Source: Drosophila miranda
Taxonomy: Eukaryota; Arthropoda; Insecta; Diptera; Drosophilidae
Direction of reading: 5' to 3'
Length of the DNA: 64,000 nucleotides
Assembly: GCF_003369915.1 (NCBI RefSeq)
Contig: NC_046675.1
Location: 6,758,001 to 6,822,000 of the forward strand
Shown here one piece after another: positions 12,001-24,482 of this stretch. The translations under genes were made by a program, and so were the position numbers. Below the pieces are notes generated by a model. The model ran no database searches. It was given only the letters and a program-made list of their open reading frames with translations, and was not told the DNA's origin. Numbering within the stretch: the first letter of the stretch is position 1; each line of letters starts with the position of its first letter.

Positions 12001-15000
12001 GATTCGGTTCGACTCGCCTTCGGCCCGGTCCTGAAAGCCTTTCTTCTTGTGTGAATTTCTGGTGCTGCCTCTGCTTCTGCTTCTGCTTGAGTTTGTGTTT
12101 GTGTTGTGGGTATTGTGCAATGGGCATGTCGTCGGCAGCTGTTTAACTATTTTTCGGTTAGTTTTTCGCGCTGCGCTTTGCTTTGCCTTGCTTTTCAATG
12201 ACAAATTGTTGCTTCTGCAAGAAGCGTTTCACTCACTCCCACTCGCCCGCTTTTTGTTCAGGTTTTCTTTCTCATCAGGGACTTGTGTTTTGAATCAATA
12301 TTTCTCTTCTCCCCACTGTTTTTAGCCCAAAATTGCTACGTGTTTTTCGGTTCTCAGCGCCGTATGAGTAATTTTGATTGTTGGCCCGGTCCTGGAGCCT
12401 GTCGAATCTTTAGCCAGACATCTTTTTGCCGTTCTGGGGAGGTGTAACATTTAAATTTATTGCACAACACAACATCCAGCATTACTCGTGAGTAGCAACA
12501 ATAAGAGAAGCCGAGCCGAGCAGAGCAGAGCAGAGCAGATACTGATAGCGCAAAGTTTAATGGGAAATGTAAATGTTACGCCATTGTATGACATACGACA
12601 ATAAAATGGAATGAAACAGAAACAATAAACCGATGGCTGCCATTCCCAGGGTACAGGGCACAGTGTGCAGGCCTGTACAGGTTGTTGGACCCACTGCATC
12701 CATCTCCCTTTTGCCTCAACCTATTTCTCTAGTCTCTGTTCGCTTGCGATTCTTTTTTCCTTTATTTGCTTTTATTTTTCTGCGGCTGCGGCCATAATTT
12801 ACAATAAAAACACAAACCAGAAGGAGGGCTAGAGAGACAGAGACAGAGAGAGAAATGCGAAGCTGAAAATGAAAGAGCTTCTGGGCTGGCTGCCGTTTGC
12901 ATTCGATGGAATGGATGAATGAAGAGCCAGGAGCTCAGAGCACGGTGCACGGAAAGGGGGTAAGAGCAGAGTGGGCGGTGGGGAGGGGGGATAGCGTTAC
13001 CGTTAGTCGTCTAAAAAGCAACGAAACCATCGAAATCGCGCCATGCAGCTAGACTTCAGAGTCAGATATTGTATTTCATGGCGTCTCGCTCGATATGTCA
13101 CGGCCTGTGTGTGTGTGTGTTTGTCAGTCTCTCTTTCTCTCTCTATTCATATGTGTGTGCCATAATTCAATTTCAGAGTAAGCCCATCTCTACATACATA
13201 TATCCACTTCCACCCATCCTCAGACCCAACCCAGTGCCATGCACATAAGGCATTGATCTGGCCCTAGTAGAGCGCGTTATGTTTTATGCGTGCGGCTGAA
13301 AAGTTTAACGAGGCATAAACAAACACGGCCCAGGACTGCGGCTATTGTCGTTGCCGGAATGAATGAATGTCCCATATGATATATGGCCAGCGATAGACAG
13401 CCCACATTATGGGGCACGGGAGCCACCGTCCCAGGACAGGTAAGCTGCTGGAAAGATGGAAATGGAGGAGGCTAGGGAGAGATTTTCCTTATGCCAAATG
13501 AATTGCTTTGTATTATCTTCGGGGTTAGGGCCCTCCAAATCGTTCACGCAATCTGCTGGCCATAAGATCTCTTCCTTAAATCGGAATACATTTAAAGTTT
13601 GTGAATGAATTGGTGGGAAGACAATTTTGAAATTTGTAATCAGTTGTGGCTTACTTTCAAGTATTACTTCCCCAAAAACATGCGATGAAACGTTTTTGAT
13701 TGCAAATCAGCTGCTCTGTTGCTGTCCCAGTGCTGAGCACGCTCAAATTGGCTTATCCATAACCCAATTAGCCCTGCAGATAGCGCTGTGTCACGGCCAC
13801 ATCCTCTTTACATAAACCATATGTTTCGTCACATGCAATTTCCAAAGCAATTACCCCATATGCACTCCACCTGGCTGATGCAACATCCTTCGCACAAAAT
13901 CGACGTTCCTGCAAGACCCCTACCCCCTGCCCCCTGCCTCCTGCTCCTTGATTTGCCAGCCTGTTGCCTGCTCTTATGAATGTGCCCCAGTGTCTGTGTG
14001 TTAGAGGGTTAGTATCTGTATCTGTATCTGTGTGTTGGTCTGTGCCAACGAATTGAATTTGTCGCGCATCGAACAAACTTGGCCAATTCCATCAACAGGC
14101 CTCCACTACCGTTCCCTGCTCTGTTCGACCATGAACCTGACCAACGACCAACGACCATTGGGATCTGAATGCAGCAGTTGTCGGTACAACATGAGCTTTG
14201 ACTAGCGCTGGTTCTGCTCTTGCTAATTGAATTGGCTTGGTTGTCGCCCGATTTAAGGTTGGAGGGCAACAGAACCTTCGCAGAGTCAAAAATTACGCAT
14301 ACGCCCGGTATGGCAGGCATTAAGCCGTTACGGCTAATGAAGCGGCAGCTTCTCCTGACTGTCAGGCGACCTGACGGCTGACTGAGGGCAATTACAACGA
14401 TGATGGCATCGTTTTCATTGGCCATTGTTTCGCTCCTCAATTGAATTACATTGAAAAGCTCGTTTGGCTCGTTAGTCGAACGAGTTTCAGCCGATAAACA
14501 TGTTCAGCAACTTAAAATGCAATCAACGGGAGTCGCGGCAGCCAAGTGAGCAAGAAGTTAAGATAATCTCGATCCAATTGTTTTATATTGAAGCCAAGAA
14601 CCGACAGGCACGTATCCCCATACATCTATGCACATATTCCCGCGAATTGCCACAATTTGAGGCACTTAAGCGGGAAATAATCTGATGGACGTTACCATCA
14701 CGAAGGTTAACAAACAGCCAAGACTGCTTCACTCTATCCCTTAAAAGAGACAAAGCTAGGCTTTTCCCTCCCTTTTTTTGTGTACTCTTTCTCCAGATTT
14801 TACCACAATTTTAAGCTTATGTTTGAAGGGAAGAAGCAACGGTCTAGCAAGCATAATACGCTGAAAGCTTGCTGCCTTAGACAGGGATTGATTTGCCAGA
14901 GTATCTTAATATTCGCCTACCAACAAAACGCTTTCTATCGTGCTGTTTTTGTACTATTTTTAATTGGTGTTCTGTGCTGATTGGTTTTCCATCAGCTTGG
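9001..15000. other. gene-poor AT-rich sequence
   Basis: No recognisable exon. Two short stretches fit splice-donor consensus (cag then gtaagt near 11172-11180, and cag then gtaagc near 13437-13446), but no coding sequence supports them. A GC-richer patch with serial short direct repeats lies near 11,420-12,100 and could be a 5' UTR or regulatory region. CCAGAG repeats occur at 11889-11914. Confidence 0.55.
11889..11914. repeat. (CCAGAG)n short tandem repeat
   Basis: About four tandem hexanucleotide units inside a GC-rich patch. Confidence 0.8.
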
Positions 15001-15103
15001 TGGGATTAAGTTGAGCGTTTTCAATTTGCGGAAATAAAAATAACAAAAGCGAAAGAGGGGCAGGGGCAGAGGCAGAGCGCAAAGTTGGACGGGACTGTCA
15101 GTG

Positions 15104-15128
15104 GCACTGCCACTGCCACTGCCACTGC
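15104..15128. repeat. (CCACTG)n short tandem repeat
   Basis: About four tandem hexanucleotide units. Confidence 0.8.
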
Positions 15129-18100
15129 ACACTGACAATCTCAATTGAATGCCAATTTGATTTTATTGGCATGCAGCAACTTGTTGGGTCTGCGCCTGGC
15201 CTGTGCCTGTGCCTGTCAATGCAGCGGCCAGACATAATATTTCAGCTGACCAAGCAAGGAAGAGGAAAAGGCACTGCGGGTGGGGAAGCAGCTGGGGAGC
15301 TGGAAGCCAAATCAGGTCTACTTTTTGCTTCTTTGGTATTTCTCTCAAGCTTTTTTGGCTTTCTCTTTTCATGCCCAGCGACGCTTGCGGCACGTACTCG
15401 GCTTTTGTGGGGCAACATTGTCAGGCGGCGTGGAGAGCATGAATCATCATGTTGAAAATATAATTAAAGTTTTTGACAGTTATTTTTGAGCCGAGCAATG
15501 AATGAGTGTCACTTCTACAAGTGCGTGATTAATGATGTTGGATTTCCTAGGATTTCAATTTCCATGATTATGATAATCATTTGGCAAAATGGACAGCCAC
15601 CGAAAAACACGTCCAAAATGTTTTACCCACAAATTGCGAATCCCCTAACAACTTGTTTCCATCCATTTCGAATGAAAATGATTTTGCATTTGTCCAGTGC
15701 GGCTGTGGTCGCGGTAAAATGAGTGCGGCACATCACGAAATCACTGAAATATAATTTGAATGCAATGCATTTACGCATCTGTTTTTCCATCGAATTTAAA
15801 GATACATTAGATGCTGTTTAAGCCAATGTCGCTCTTCATTTAACAAAATGATTGATGGAAACCAAGCCCGCAATCAGGCAACCCTTTGGGCTCGCTTACC
15901 TTTGGTTTCTGTTGCAGTTTCAGTTTCAGTTGCTTTGAGAATTAAAAAATCTCTAGGAAATTAAACAAGTCAGATATACAGGTAATTAGAACTGGCAGCA
16001 CACACACGCTCGGTCTCCTGACCAGCATTTGCAGTTAATTGCTTACCGTAACTTGGCAACTGCCACAGCAGCTGCGATAAGTGCAACGGGAGGATTGAAC
16101 ACAAATCCCAAGCATCCCCAAGGACACCAGGAGTTTGGGGAAACGGAGAACTTTTAAAGCAAACTCTGTCAAGGCTAAAACTCATCCAGGCCGTGCAACA
16201 CGCTTAAAAATTGTCGACTTTCGCAAGGCAGAAGAGTGGAGGGGGCTCTAAATGGATTTTGGTCGCCACAAAAATAATTGAATTATTTACCGAAAACAGC
16301 AACATTTTTGGCCCAATGTGTAACAGATAATTTCATTAAAACAGTCCGCACAGAAGCTTCCGCTTCTGTTGCTGACACTGTCATACACTGCGTATGCGCA
16401 ATGTGGCTTTCTATGGATTTATCTTGGACTTTGGCAGTCCTTTTGTGGATGTTCCGAGTGTTTCGTTTCGGATGTGTGTGCCCGTTTCATATGCAATGCC
16501 TAGACCTTCTCTCCCAGACAAGGCCTTTGTACAAGGAAATCCTTTTACACCATATTGAGTTTTGTTGTTGCCGTGGCTTGTGGCAGTCTCATTAGACATG
16601 AGGACACAGTTAAAGGTAGAAGCAGTACGAGTATATGATTAAAACACGTTGCGGCTGCAGTTAATTTTAAATATTTATGCTTAACGCTGGAAACTGGCGG
16701 CAGTCGGAAGTCAAGTGTCAATATACTGGTACCCCCAGGTTTGCATCTCATTGGGATTGAATTACACAGAGGGGAACTCTTTTGAGAGCCCGAAAGGGAA
16801 ATTGAAAAGTTTCTGGAAAACCGTAAGAGATCCTTAAAGCTGCTTCTTCGATTTTGGATATCAAATCGCCCACAAAAAGTTTCCTTCTCCATCTGCCAGG
16901 GTTTAGTTCGCTGAAACATTCCCCAAACAATTAGCAACCAAAAGTGGGCCAAGCAAAGTGTCAAGCAGAGAAAACATCGAATTGGACTAACGAAGTGAAA
17001 TAGAAACTCAAATGGAAATGGAAATGGAAATACAAGCAACAACTGTGAATGCGAACAGAACAACAGAAAACTAAAAACGAAACTTGTGTTTTGCATTTGG
17101 TTTTTTCTTCTGTTGCCTGTTGACCCACACAAACCACACAGCGTCCCAGAAGGCCAAGCCTAGGAGGGGGAACACCAGCTCTAAACACAAGGGATCCGAA
17201 TAGTCGACCACTACGCCCATGGCTGGATGGATCATCAGATATCGATGATCAGTTCATCTGTTGGCTTGTAGCTCACATAAAATCAGGAAAAGTTCTTCGA
17301 CGATTGGGCTTAAATTTCGACACATCATATAATTGAGTCCCAGGAGGGTTATGGTCTATATATAAAATCGGAAACGCGACAGCGGCTTAGAAAATCGCGA
17401 AATTCCAAGGCCAAAAATTATTCCACCAACGATAACGGGCTCCAAAATCCAAGATTCCAGTGCAGGGTGTCAACGAAATGAGCTCTAACGTTTTTCATTG
17501 CTATAATAATGCCGATGGCAATGATTATAAGGGGCGAATGTGGGCGTGGTGTTGCATGTGTTGGAGCTGCGGTCAGTGGCATGGAGCATGTTCCTGTGCG
17601 TTTGCACAACGCGGACAAGTGGCCATCTAAGGCTGCCCGTGGGCATACAAAGGCATTGCGGACGCTTGTCGTTTCGTCTATTCAATTAATGCGACAACTG
17701 AAAACAAAGCGAGACAACACGGCAGCTAAACAAAGAGCAAAGTGGACAAATCAGGGAGTTAAGGACTCGCCTCCACTCACGTTCAAGGAGCAATTACATT
17801 TTACTGAGAGATGCTTCCCCGACCATCCAAATGCTTGTCGATATATGCAAATTTGGTTGGGGTCTTGGTTGGGGTGTGGTTATGGGGCTGGCGGACACAC
17901 CTCGTGCACTTAAAGCGTCCAAAGGTCGCTTTAAAGCTAGCCTCGTTTAGATCTCCCCTCCCCTAACTCGGATTACATTGTCTGTGTCCGCGTCCGCCTT
18001 TGTATGCAAATTTCACAATTCAGCGTTATTAATTTTGAGCCCAGTTTACTGTACTGGCTGCTGGGTATCCCCTATTGAACGGCCGACACATCAAAGCGCG

Positions 18101-18510
18101 CCGGCTGACAAAAGCACACTCGCCTTTTTCATGTTAATATGCGTGTGCGCTTAAAAAACAAATACACATATACACAATATAACAGAAAATATAAACTGAA
18201 ACGGAAACTGAGACAAACAAATGTTAAAGGGACGCCCGGCGCTTTCAATTGGAAAAAAAAAGAAGAATCCAAAGGAGGCAAGCGGAAATATAATGAGTTT
18301 TGCTCAGTGCCCAAAGCCAGGGGCTGGCCCTGGCCAAGAGCTGACACTCCTTTCACCAGAGAGGCAGAGGGAGGCAGAGAGGGAGGGGGCACAGCGTCAG
18401 TGCGACAGTGTGACAATGTTTGTATGCTTAAGCAGACATAGGCTCCCGGTCTAGCTTTGGCTTTGCCTTCCGTTGAAAGTCTCATAAAGTGGACGGACAT
18501 TCGCTTTGAT

Positions 18511-18538
18511 TTGCTGTTGCTGTTGCTGTTGCTGCTGT
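18511..18538. repeat. (TTGCTG)n short tandem repeat
   Basis: Hexanucleotide run; not part of any supported coding frame. Confidence 0.8.
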
Positions 18539-20795
18539 TTGTGTGGCTTTTTCTTTTGCCAGTCGAATCCGCACTAACGACTTGCCAGTTGATGTCATAC
18601 GTGCGGTGCGAGGACAACGACACCGTGTGGCAGCATCCAGTACTCGTATCATCCTCATCATCATCGTCACCGTGGACTGTTTGCCCTGTCCTTTGACTCA
18701 GTATGTCCCCCTCTCTTTAGGCAGCGTCACATTTAAAATCAATTTCATGGCCTGTGCCAGGGAGGACACAAACACACACGCACACATACACAGACGGAGG
18801 GGCACGTGCCACAAGCCTGTCCCCTGTCAACCACAAATGCAAATATAAACATATGCGAAGCCCACAAAAAAAAAATCCCTTTCAAGCTGTAAATACTTCC
18901 CTCTTTCGGGGAAGGGTAAATCCGCTTTTTCTAGTTGCTTGACTAGGTCACAGGCGATATCCGTGCCTAAGAAGGATATCCTTATCCTAAAAACCTGTAC
19001 AGAATTTACATACTTTAATTAATGTATTGGCAATAATTTGAACTGAGAACAGACACTTGTTGCTGCAGAGCATTCCATATTCGAATTCCACCTGTAACTT
19101 TTCCGCATATTTATTTATGTTCCTTTCATAAGCCTTTGGCTCTCGAATGTACGTACGTCGGAGAGCCACAGCCACCAGGGAAGGTCATTACTGATAAGTC
19201 AGCCAATAAAGTCAGTTGGCCAGTCCTCACGCCAGAGCATTCAGTATACGCCCCGGGTTCGGGCGTTCCCCACTGTTCGGTGCAGTGTGTGGACAGAGCA
19301 ATGCACTCCAGTGCTGGGACTTCCGGGAAGACAGTTCTGCTGGAGACCCACAATTAAACATCTGGAAGAAGGCGGACTGCTTTAACTTATTATGCCATCT
19401 CGGGGTAGGTGTTCGAGCAGAGAGCCTCCTCATTCCAGAGAGCAATAAAACTTCGCCGCCTGGCCGTGGCATGCGGAATAATTCATTCGACATTTAAGTG
19501 TCTGCCGACACGTGCAATGTAAAAGTTTTACGCACTCACATACGCACACACAGAGCTGCTTGCATTATGTAATTCCGCATAAGCCGTTGGAAGAGAAGCG
19601 TTGCCAGAAGACGCTGTCAGCAAAGTCCTTTGGCGGATGACGGATGGCGAATGGCAAATTGGTCGCGTTTCATTTGCCGCTGCATACATACATTTGAGCC
19701 AATGAATCTGCATATGTCTGACGCGTTCTCTGATGGCCAAAAGCAATCGATTTTCTTCTCTTTTTTGGCAAGCGAAAGTGATTTCCTGCCCATTGCCGCC
19801 AAACTTCATCAAGGCAACATCTCTTATCAGCGGAGGGTTGGGAGGGAGCGGCTGCAAGCCTGGAATATCTTCCGGTTCCGCAGTTTTTGATGTCTTCCTC
19901 TCACTGGGTCGCAAAAGATGGCGCGTGGTGGGGAGATGAGAGCAATGGAGTGCTTGGAGTGGAGCCAGAATCAGTAACGTTAGTGCGTTACGGCGTAAAT
20001 GTTGCACGGCTCCCTTTTAAAAGAAAATCAATTGCAAGTGGATACACACACTTGAACATTCCTCGGTGCATATTTGATACGAGTACATGCATATGATCCT
20101 ACATATCTATATTCAACTCTATTCAACTATGAATGCGGATTCCATGCATATCCCGCGAGATTTGGCACGTGCTGCTTCAACCATTCGAACAGCCACAAAT
20201 TCGGGCCTAAGCAGGTCGTAAAAAGAAACAATTTAGATCCTATTATAGCAGAATATATACGTGGAACGACCCACGTGCGGTCAACAGAAACCATTGAAAA
20301 CGCATTTAAAAACGTGTGAAAAAGGGCACATTTTGCGCTGCATACTTTCAGGAGCTTAGTGAAAATTAGAAATCATATGAAAGGCCCAACTGGGGTAAGC
20401 GGGTACTGTTGATCCCATAAGAACTGCAGAATTATTTTCTTGACACTCAGAGAGCGGTGGGGGCTTGGGTATGGGCGCCGGTTGGCATAGCGATAGGGAG
20501 CGTGACAACAACAAAGGACCAGAAAGGCAGCTAACACAACAAGAAAACCGAACAATTGCTGTCTAAATTCATTGTGTGCGCTTTGTCTGATACGCGGTTG
20601 GGGTATGGCAGGGGCTTAAAGGGGAAAGGATCACTTGGAGACCAACACACACGCACACTCGCCGCACACATATCGCATTCGTGTCAATGGAAATGTCTAT
20701 GAATGTACAATTTACATTGATGCCGCATTGTGGCATTGTCTGCTGAATACTGGTATATTCGTATTCCCAGAGCTATATGCGGAAATATTGTTTAT

Positions 20796-20827
20796 GTCTC
20801 TCTCTCGCTCTCGCTCTCTCTCTCTCC
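20796..20827. repeat. TC-rich microsatellite
   Basis: TC dinucleotide run with occasional CGCTC interruptions. Confidence 0.8.
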
Positions 20828-21268
20828 GTCTGTCTCTTTGGCTGCCTGCCCGCCGACAAACACAAACAGAAACACATGTAAGTTGATTGTGTGCAGTCAA
20901 ACACCTCACTTCACTTTGCCATCGATAGCTGAAATGTTGTGGAGTGTGGAGAGTGTAGAGTGGATGGTGGATGGTGCGCGTGGCTGATGTGTGATGGGTT
21001 TGTCATTTGATACAGTTTATTATTGCCAGACGATTGAATGTCTAACCAGATGACGGTGACGTGCAGGATGAGGCATTGCAGTTGCCACAGTTGCAAGCCT
21101 CATTATCAGACAAATCAAATTTCTCATCGTTTCCAAAGCTCATCCAAAAGACACGCCGCAATTAATGGGAATTTGCAACTACATCCTATTTGTAATTGAA
21201 ATTTAAGTTTTGACAGAGCGCATAATATATTTATTTATCTGTTTAAGTGCCGTATGGAAAACAAGAAC

Positions 21269-21662
21269 CTAAAACGCAGAAGTTTTAGAGCAACGTTTGA
21301 AGTGTAGGCAAATACTGCTGCAGCACTGATCGTCCTCAGTGCAAGTCCTTCCAGATAGACGACAGCTCGCATCCCCTTCATTTTCATTTTCGTTCTGCCA
21401 ACGAACAAGAGAAGGATCATTAGGTAACTTTTAAAATATTATCATCTGGTTTTGATTCGGATCGTACTCGGGTCACATTTTTTGGTGGTGGCATCGATTT
21501 GCGATTGCCAGGGCCAGAACTGCGATTCCACGATTCTCTGAAACGCGATGGATTGTAGCTCCTGCTTCGTACGAAAGCTTGTGTTGTGCTTGTGTTTTCG
21601 GTAAGAATAATACCCAGAACCAGGGCAAGACCCAGTAAAACAAGTGAAACGATCGAGGTCAT
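21269..21662 (-). CDS. K1: secreted knottin-like peptide precursor, diverged member
   Basis: Two coding exons, 21468-21662 and 21269-21394 (73 bp intron, phase 0), giving 106 aa. Residues about 1-25 form a hydrophobic signal peptide. A basic, Pro/Ser/Arg-rich propeptide follows and ends in PPPKNVTR with an N-x-T sequon. The second exon starts with an acidic Asn/Glu run, then the cysteine module C-x6-C-x5-CC-x3-C-x5-C; the last loop is one residue shorter than in K2-K7. The pattern is typical of inhibitor cystine knots; the fold and the C1-C4, C2-C5, C3-C6 pairing are inferred. A TATATAAAG box lies about 40 bp upstream at 21701-21709, and an AATAAA on the minus strand lies just past the stop. 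The exact role is unknown; seminal-fluid peptide is my best guess from locus and architecture. Confidence 0.8.
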
Positions 21663-21815
21663 GCTGGATCTTTAACTATTGAAACTATCCAGACTGGTTC
21701 CTTTATATACACCTCTATTTTGTTGCCTAACTTTACAATCTGGTCTTGTAAAGCACAGTTCTTTTTTTAAGTATATTGTTATTCTATCTGTTTTGGCAAA
21801 AAACATATGCGAATA

Positions 21816-21880
21816 AATTACAAGAACGAAATAGCTGGCAAAGAGGCGGTGACTAAATTGGTAGTCGGCAGAATACGCTG
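21816..21880 (-). repeat. relic of the S1 gene 3' end upstream of K1
   Basis: On the minus strand this resembles the last codons and 3' flank of S1 (27656-27720). It shares the TAGTCACCGCCTCTT-like core and the following TTGTAATT. There is no open, spliced gene around it. It marks a shared duplication unit with K2, K3 and K7. Confidence 0.55.
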
Positions 21881-22106
21881 GGAAACATATTGACTGGGTT
21901 CATTTACGTTGTAATAATCGAAGAATCGACATCATTGAAGCAGCTACTTGCTCATAATTTACGCCGGTTAAAAGACACTGGACTAACTGTGAAGAAAACC
22001 AAGTGATGGAAGATCTTAAGGTTCTCAAATGTTGTACCTACAAGATGGCACAAGGTCATTGTTCAGCAGCTCAAACAGAGCAACAACAGTGTTGACACAG
22101 CAAATT

Positions 22107-22202
22107 AACAGCCTGTTCCTGCGCTCCCTTAACAGACTGTTACTGCGCACCGTTAACAGACTGTTACTGCGCTTCCTAAACAGTCTGATACTGCTCACCG
22201 TT
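22107..22202. repeat. 24-bp tandem repeat, about four units, then degenerate copies
   Basis: Units of the type aacagactgttactgcgcac recur with a 24 bp period four times. Shorter, more degenerate copies continue to about 22,300. The period is a multiple of three, so it leaves an open plus-strand frame with eight-residue Leu/Arg-rich repeats. I regard that frame as a by-product of the repeat rather than a gene. Confidence 0.7.
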
Positions 22203-22320
22203 TACAGCTCTGCGTTAACAGCCTGTTACGTTACTGCTCTGCTTTACCAGCCTGTTACAGCTCTCCGTTACAGCGCACTGTTAAGATCTGCACGGCTCTC
22301 GAGCGCCCTTAGCTTGTAAG

Positions 22321-22879
22321 CTGGTAATAAATACGCACCAGCCGCCAATTTGAACAGAAGGAAAATATACAGGGAATTACAAGTTACAAGTACTCATCGT
22401 TGGAGAACGCCTACATCTAAAACTTTGTCCACCTATCCTCCTGCAAACAGTCATGACTTCTCCTTTTAACATTCGCCTTGGATTGGAATGTGCTTAATTG
22501 GCCACGCAAATCGAGTCCAAAACAAAAAGAATGTACTTTAACTAGTATTAAGAGTAAACTCCAGGGGTTAATCATAACGATCATCAATGTATAACGCCTT
22601 TCCCTATTAATAGACAACCAGAAAGGAATACTGGAGAGATGCCCGCAGCCGATCGTATCTACAACATTCACACATCAGATATTTTTCTGTTTAACTGAAA
22701 ATATCTTCAGACAAAAAACGGTGCAGCATACAACGTAACTATCATATGAGTAAAACATTTGAATTTAGATGTGCGTAAAAAATGTTTATAGTTTTTAGCT
22801 ATAACTTAGAAAAACATATTAATTATTAATTTATATAGACATAATTATATATAATAATAATTATTATTATAATAAAAAA
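22321..22879. other. spacer between K1 and K2
   Basis: AT-rich sequence with no knottin exon that I can find on either strand. The last 80 bp are almost pure A/T and contain poly(A)-signal-like words for K2 on the minus strand. Confidence 0.5.
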
Positions 22880-23387
22880 TTATCCCAATAAACCTATTTG
22901 ATGCGCCATTGAACTCGACATGCACTTCTTTGAGCCAACTAGACATTTTTTGTTGCAACAATTCTCGGCTATGCTGCAATGTTTTCCATCCGATACGCAT
23001 TTTGAAAAATACTCAAGGCGATCGTCCTGTGAAGGAAACACTTGTATAATCTATGAAAAGCGCACATTCCATTCATACCTGTGTAAGATTTGTAAGTAAT
23101 GGTAAAAGGTCAAGGTCCCACCCCAGCCCGAACCCCCTCACGGGTTTGGGAATTCTGGTGTGGAGAGCGGTAGTCATCGTCGTGCTCGTGCTCGTGCTAT
23201 TGCGAATTTTAGCTGTGGTCGTGGTAGTACTGATCGTTGTATTGGGAACGGAAGTTACGTGGAATCTTCTTCCAAAGAGACCTACTCTTGTTCTATTGAG
23301 AAGAGCAAAACTGCTAGCGGTTTCAATAAGAACTAGACCCAATCCAAGGGCCAGTGCCAGTACCGCGGGTGTAACGATGTAATTCAT
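22880..23387 (-). CDS. K2: secreted knottin-like peptide with Thr-rich propeptide
   Basis: Exons 23079-23387 and 22880-23026 (52 bp intron, phase 0; donor CAG/GTATGA, acceptor TTCACAG) give 151 aa. Residues about 1-26 are a hydrophobic signal sequence. The propeptide holds a Ser/Thr run near residues 50-76, a likely O-glycosylation field, and ends in a TNLTQ sequon at the splice junction. The second exon gives C-x6-C-x5-CC-x3-C-x6-C followed by a 14-residue tail. It is closest to K3 (shared LEYF before Cys1 and CCNKKC). A TTTATAAAG box lies at 23428-23437, with the octamer CAGAATGG just upstream of it. Receptor or target is unknown. Confidence 0.85.
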
Positions 23388-23532
23388 GTTGAATGTTTGA
23401 CTGATACAAATCCCCAGTCATTCGTCTCTTTATAAACCATTCTGTGCCCTTACAAAACAAGACTCGAATCAATAATGGTATTTATAAATCACATTGTTTT
23501 CTATCTGTAAAAAGCGAAAAACATGTGCGGCT

Positions 23533-23604
23533 TGAATTACAAGAACTAGCGCGCCAGTAGGCGGTGACTAAGTATGGTCCACAATGGTTGGACACTGGAC
23601 CTTA
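23533..23604 (-). repeat. relic of the S1 gene 3' end upstream of K2
   Basis: The minus strand carries a degraded version of the S1 C-terminal coding end and its 3' flank (cattgt...TTAGTCACCGCC...TTGTAATT), without a functional frame. It is the best-preserved of the three relics beside K1, K2 and K3. Confidence 0.6.
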
Positions 23605-23647
23605 ACTTCAGCACAGGCCGGCCGGTTGTTGTCATTAAATTATTGAT

Positions 23648-24139
23648 TTAATTCAAACCCATTAAATATCTAGGAGTCAATTTAAAGGAGGTGCACATGT
23701 TTGTCCCAGTCATACATTTTTTGTTGCAACAATGCTCGGCTGCACTGCAAGGCTGACCCTCCGAAAGACATTTTTCAAAATATTCAAGGCGCTCCATCTG
23801 TAAACGAAACATTTAAATCTGAACATTATTTAAATCTAGGAAACGATCAAATCTACATTCCATTCCTACCTGGGTAAGATTTGTGGATAGTGGCATAATA
23901 TGATGATAAAACCACGCCTTAACCCTGTGCAACTTCTTGCGGCTGGAATCAGAGTTATGTACACGCAATTTGCGAGTAGGAGGCGTGCTGTTGAGAGCGG
24001 GTGTGGTGTCCATGTGTATGGGAGTCGTGGTGGCACTGATTCTTCTGCTGGGAACAGGAAAACTGCTCGTAGTTTCAATAAGAATTACACCCAATCCCAG
24101 GCCAAGACCCAGTACCAAGAGAAAGACGATAGAATTCAT
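23648..24139 (-). CDS. K3: secreted knottin-like peptide
   Basis: Exons 23870-24139 and 23648-23797 (72 bp intron, phase 0) give 139 aa. I chose the ATG at 24137-24139, which starts MNSIV as in K4 and K6, over an in-frame ATG 15 codons upstream; the longer N-terminus would spoil the signal peptide. After the signal (about 1-25) come a Ser/Thr/Pro-rich region and a Lys/Arg/His-rich region, then MPLSTNLTQ. The second exon encodes C-x6-C-x5-CC-x3-C-x6-C plus a 15-residue tail. A TTTATAAAG box lies at 24172-24180 with CAGAATGG upstream. K2 and K3 look like the most recent type-1 duplicates in coding sequence, promoter and flanking relic. Confidence 0.85.
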
Positions 24140-24284
24140 GTTGAATGAGTGCCAGTCCCAGTCGTGCATCTCTTTATAAACCATTCTGTGTCCTTACAAG
24201 ACAAGACTAGAAACAATAATCGTTTTTTTAAGCACATTGTTTTCCATCTGTACATATATTGCGAAAAACACTTGCGAAAAACAC

Positions 24285-24345
24285 TTAATAACAAGAAGCA
24301 ACTAGTTCGCGAATTAGCGGTGACTAATGGTGGGACTCTGGCACC
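24285..24345 (-). repeat. relic of the S1 gene 3' end upstream of K3
   Basis: The minus strand contains CCAGAGTCC...CATTAGTCACCGC, matching the S1 C-terminal end in order and spacing but not in frame as a gene. Confidence 0.55.
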
Positions 24346-24482
24346 TTATTTCCACCTTATTTATTGAAAGTGACTGTAGATCGCAGCAGATGCACACCTA
24401 TGGCTGTCAAGCCCCCACCCAAAGCAAGACCATAAGGTTTCTTATGCGTTAATCATTACATTAGTATTTTCTTTTTGGAAAC

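Larger units (their letters stand above)
15001..21268. other. gene-poor AT-rich sequence up to the knottin cluster
   Basis: No coding exon is supported. Simple repeats include CCACTG units at 15104-15128, TTGCTG units at 18511-18538 and a TC-rich tract at 20796-20827. A small hairpin (TGCCAAT, 8-base loop, ATTGGCA) lies near 15150-15171. The right end supplies the 3' flank of the first minus-strand knottin gene, with a tttatt (AATAAA on the minus strand) near 21229. Confidence 0.55.

Noticed and set aside
14459-14485. inverted repeat CTCGTT...AACGAG as a possible small RNA hairpin
   Set aside because: Stem too short for a microRNA precursor and no conserved arm can be judged here.
22029-22319. 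96-codon plus-strand frame
   Set aside because: Made mostly of the 24 bp tandem repeat; no signal peptide, domain or neighbouring promoter.
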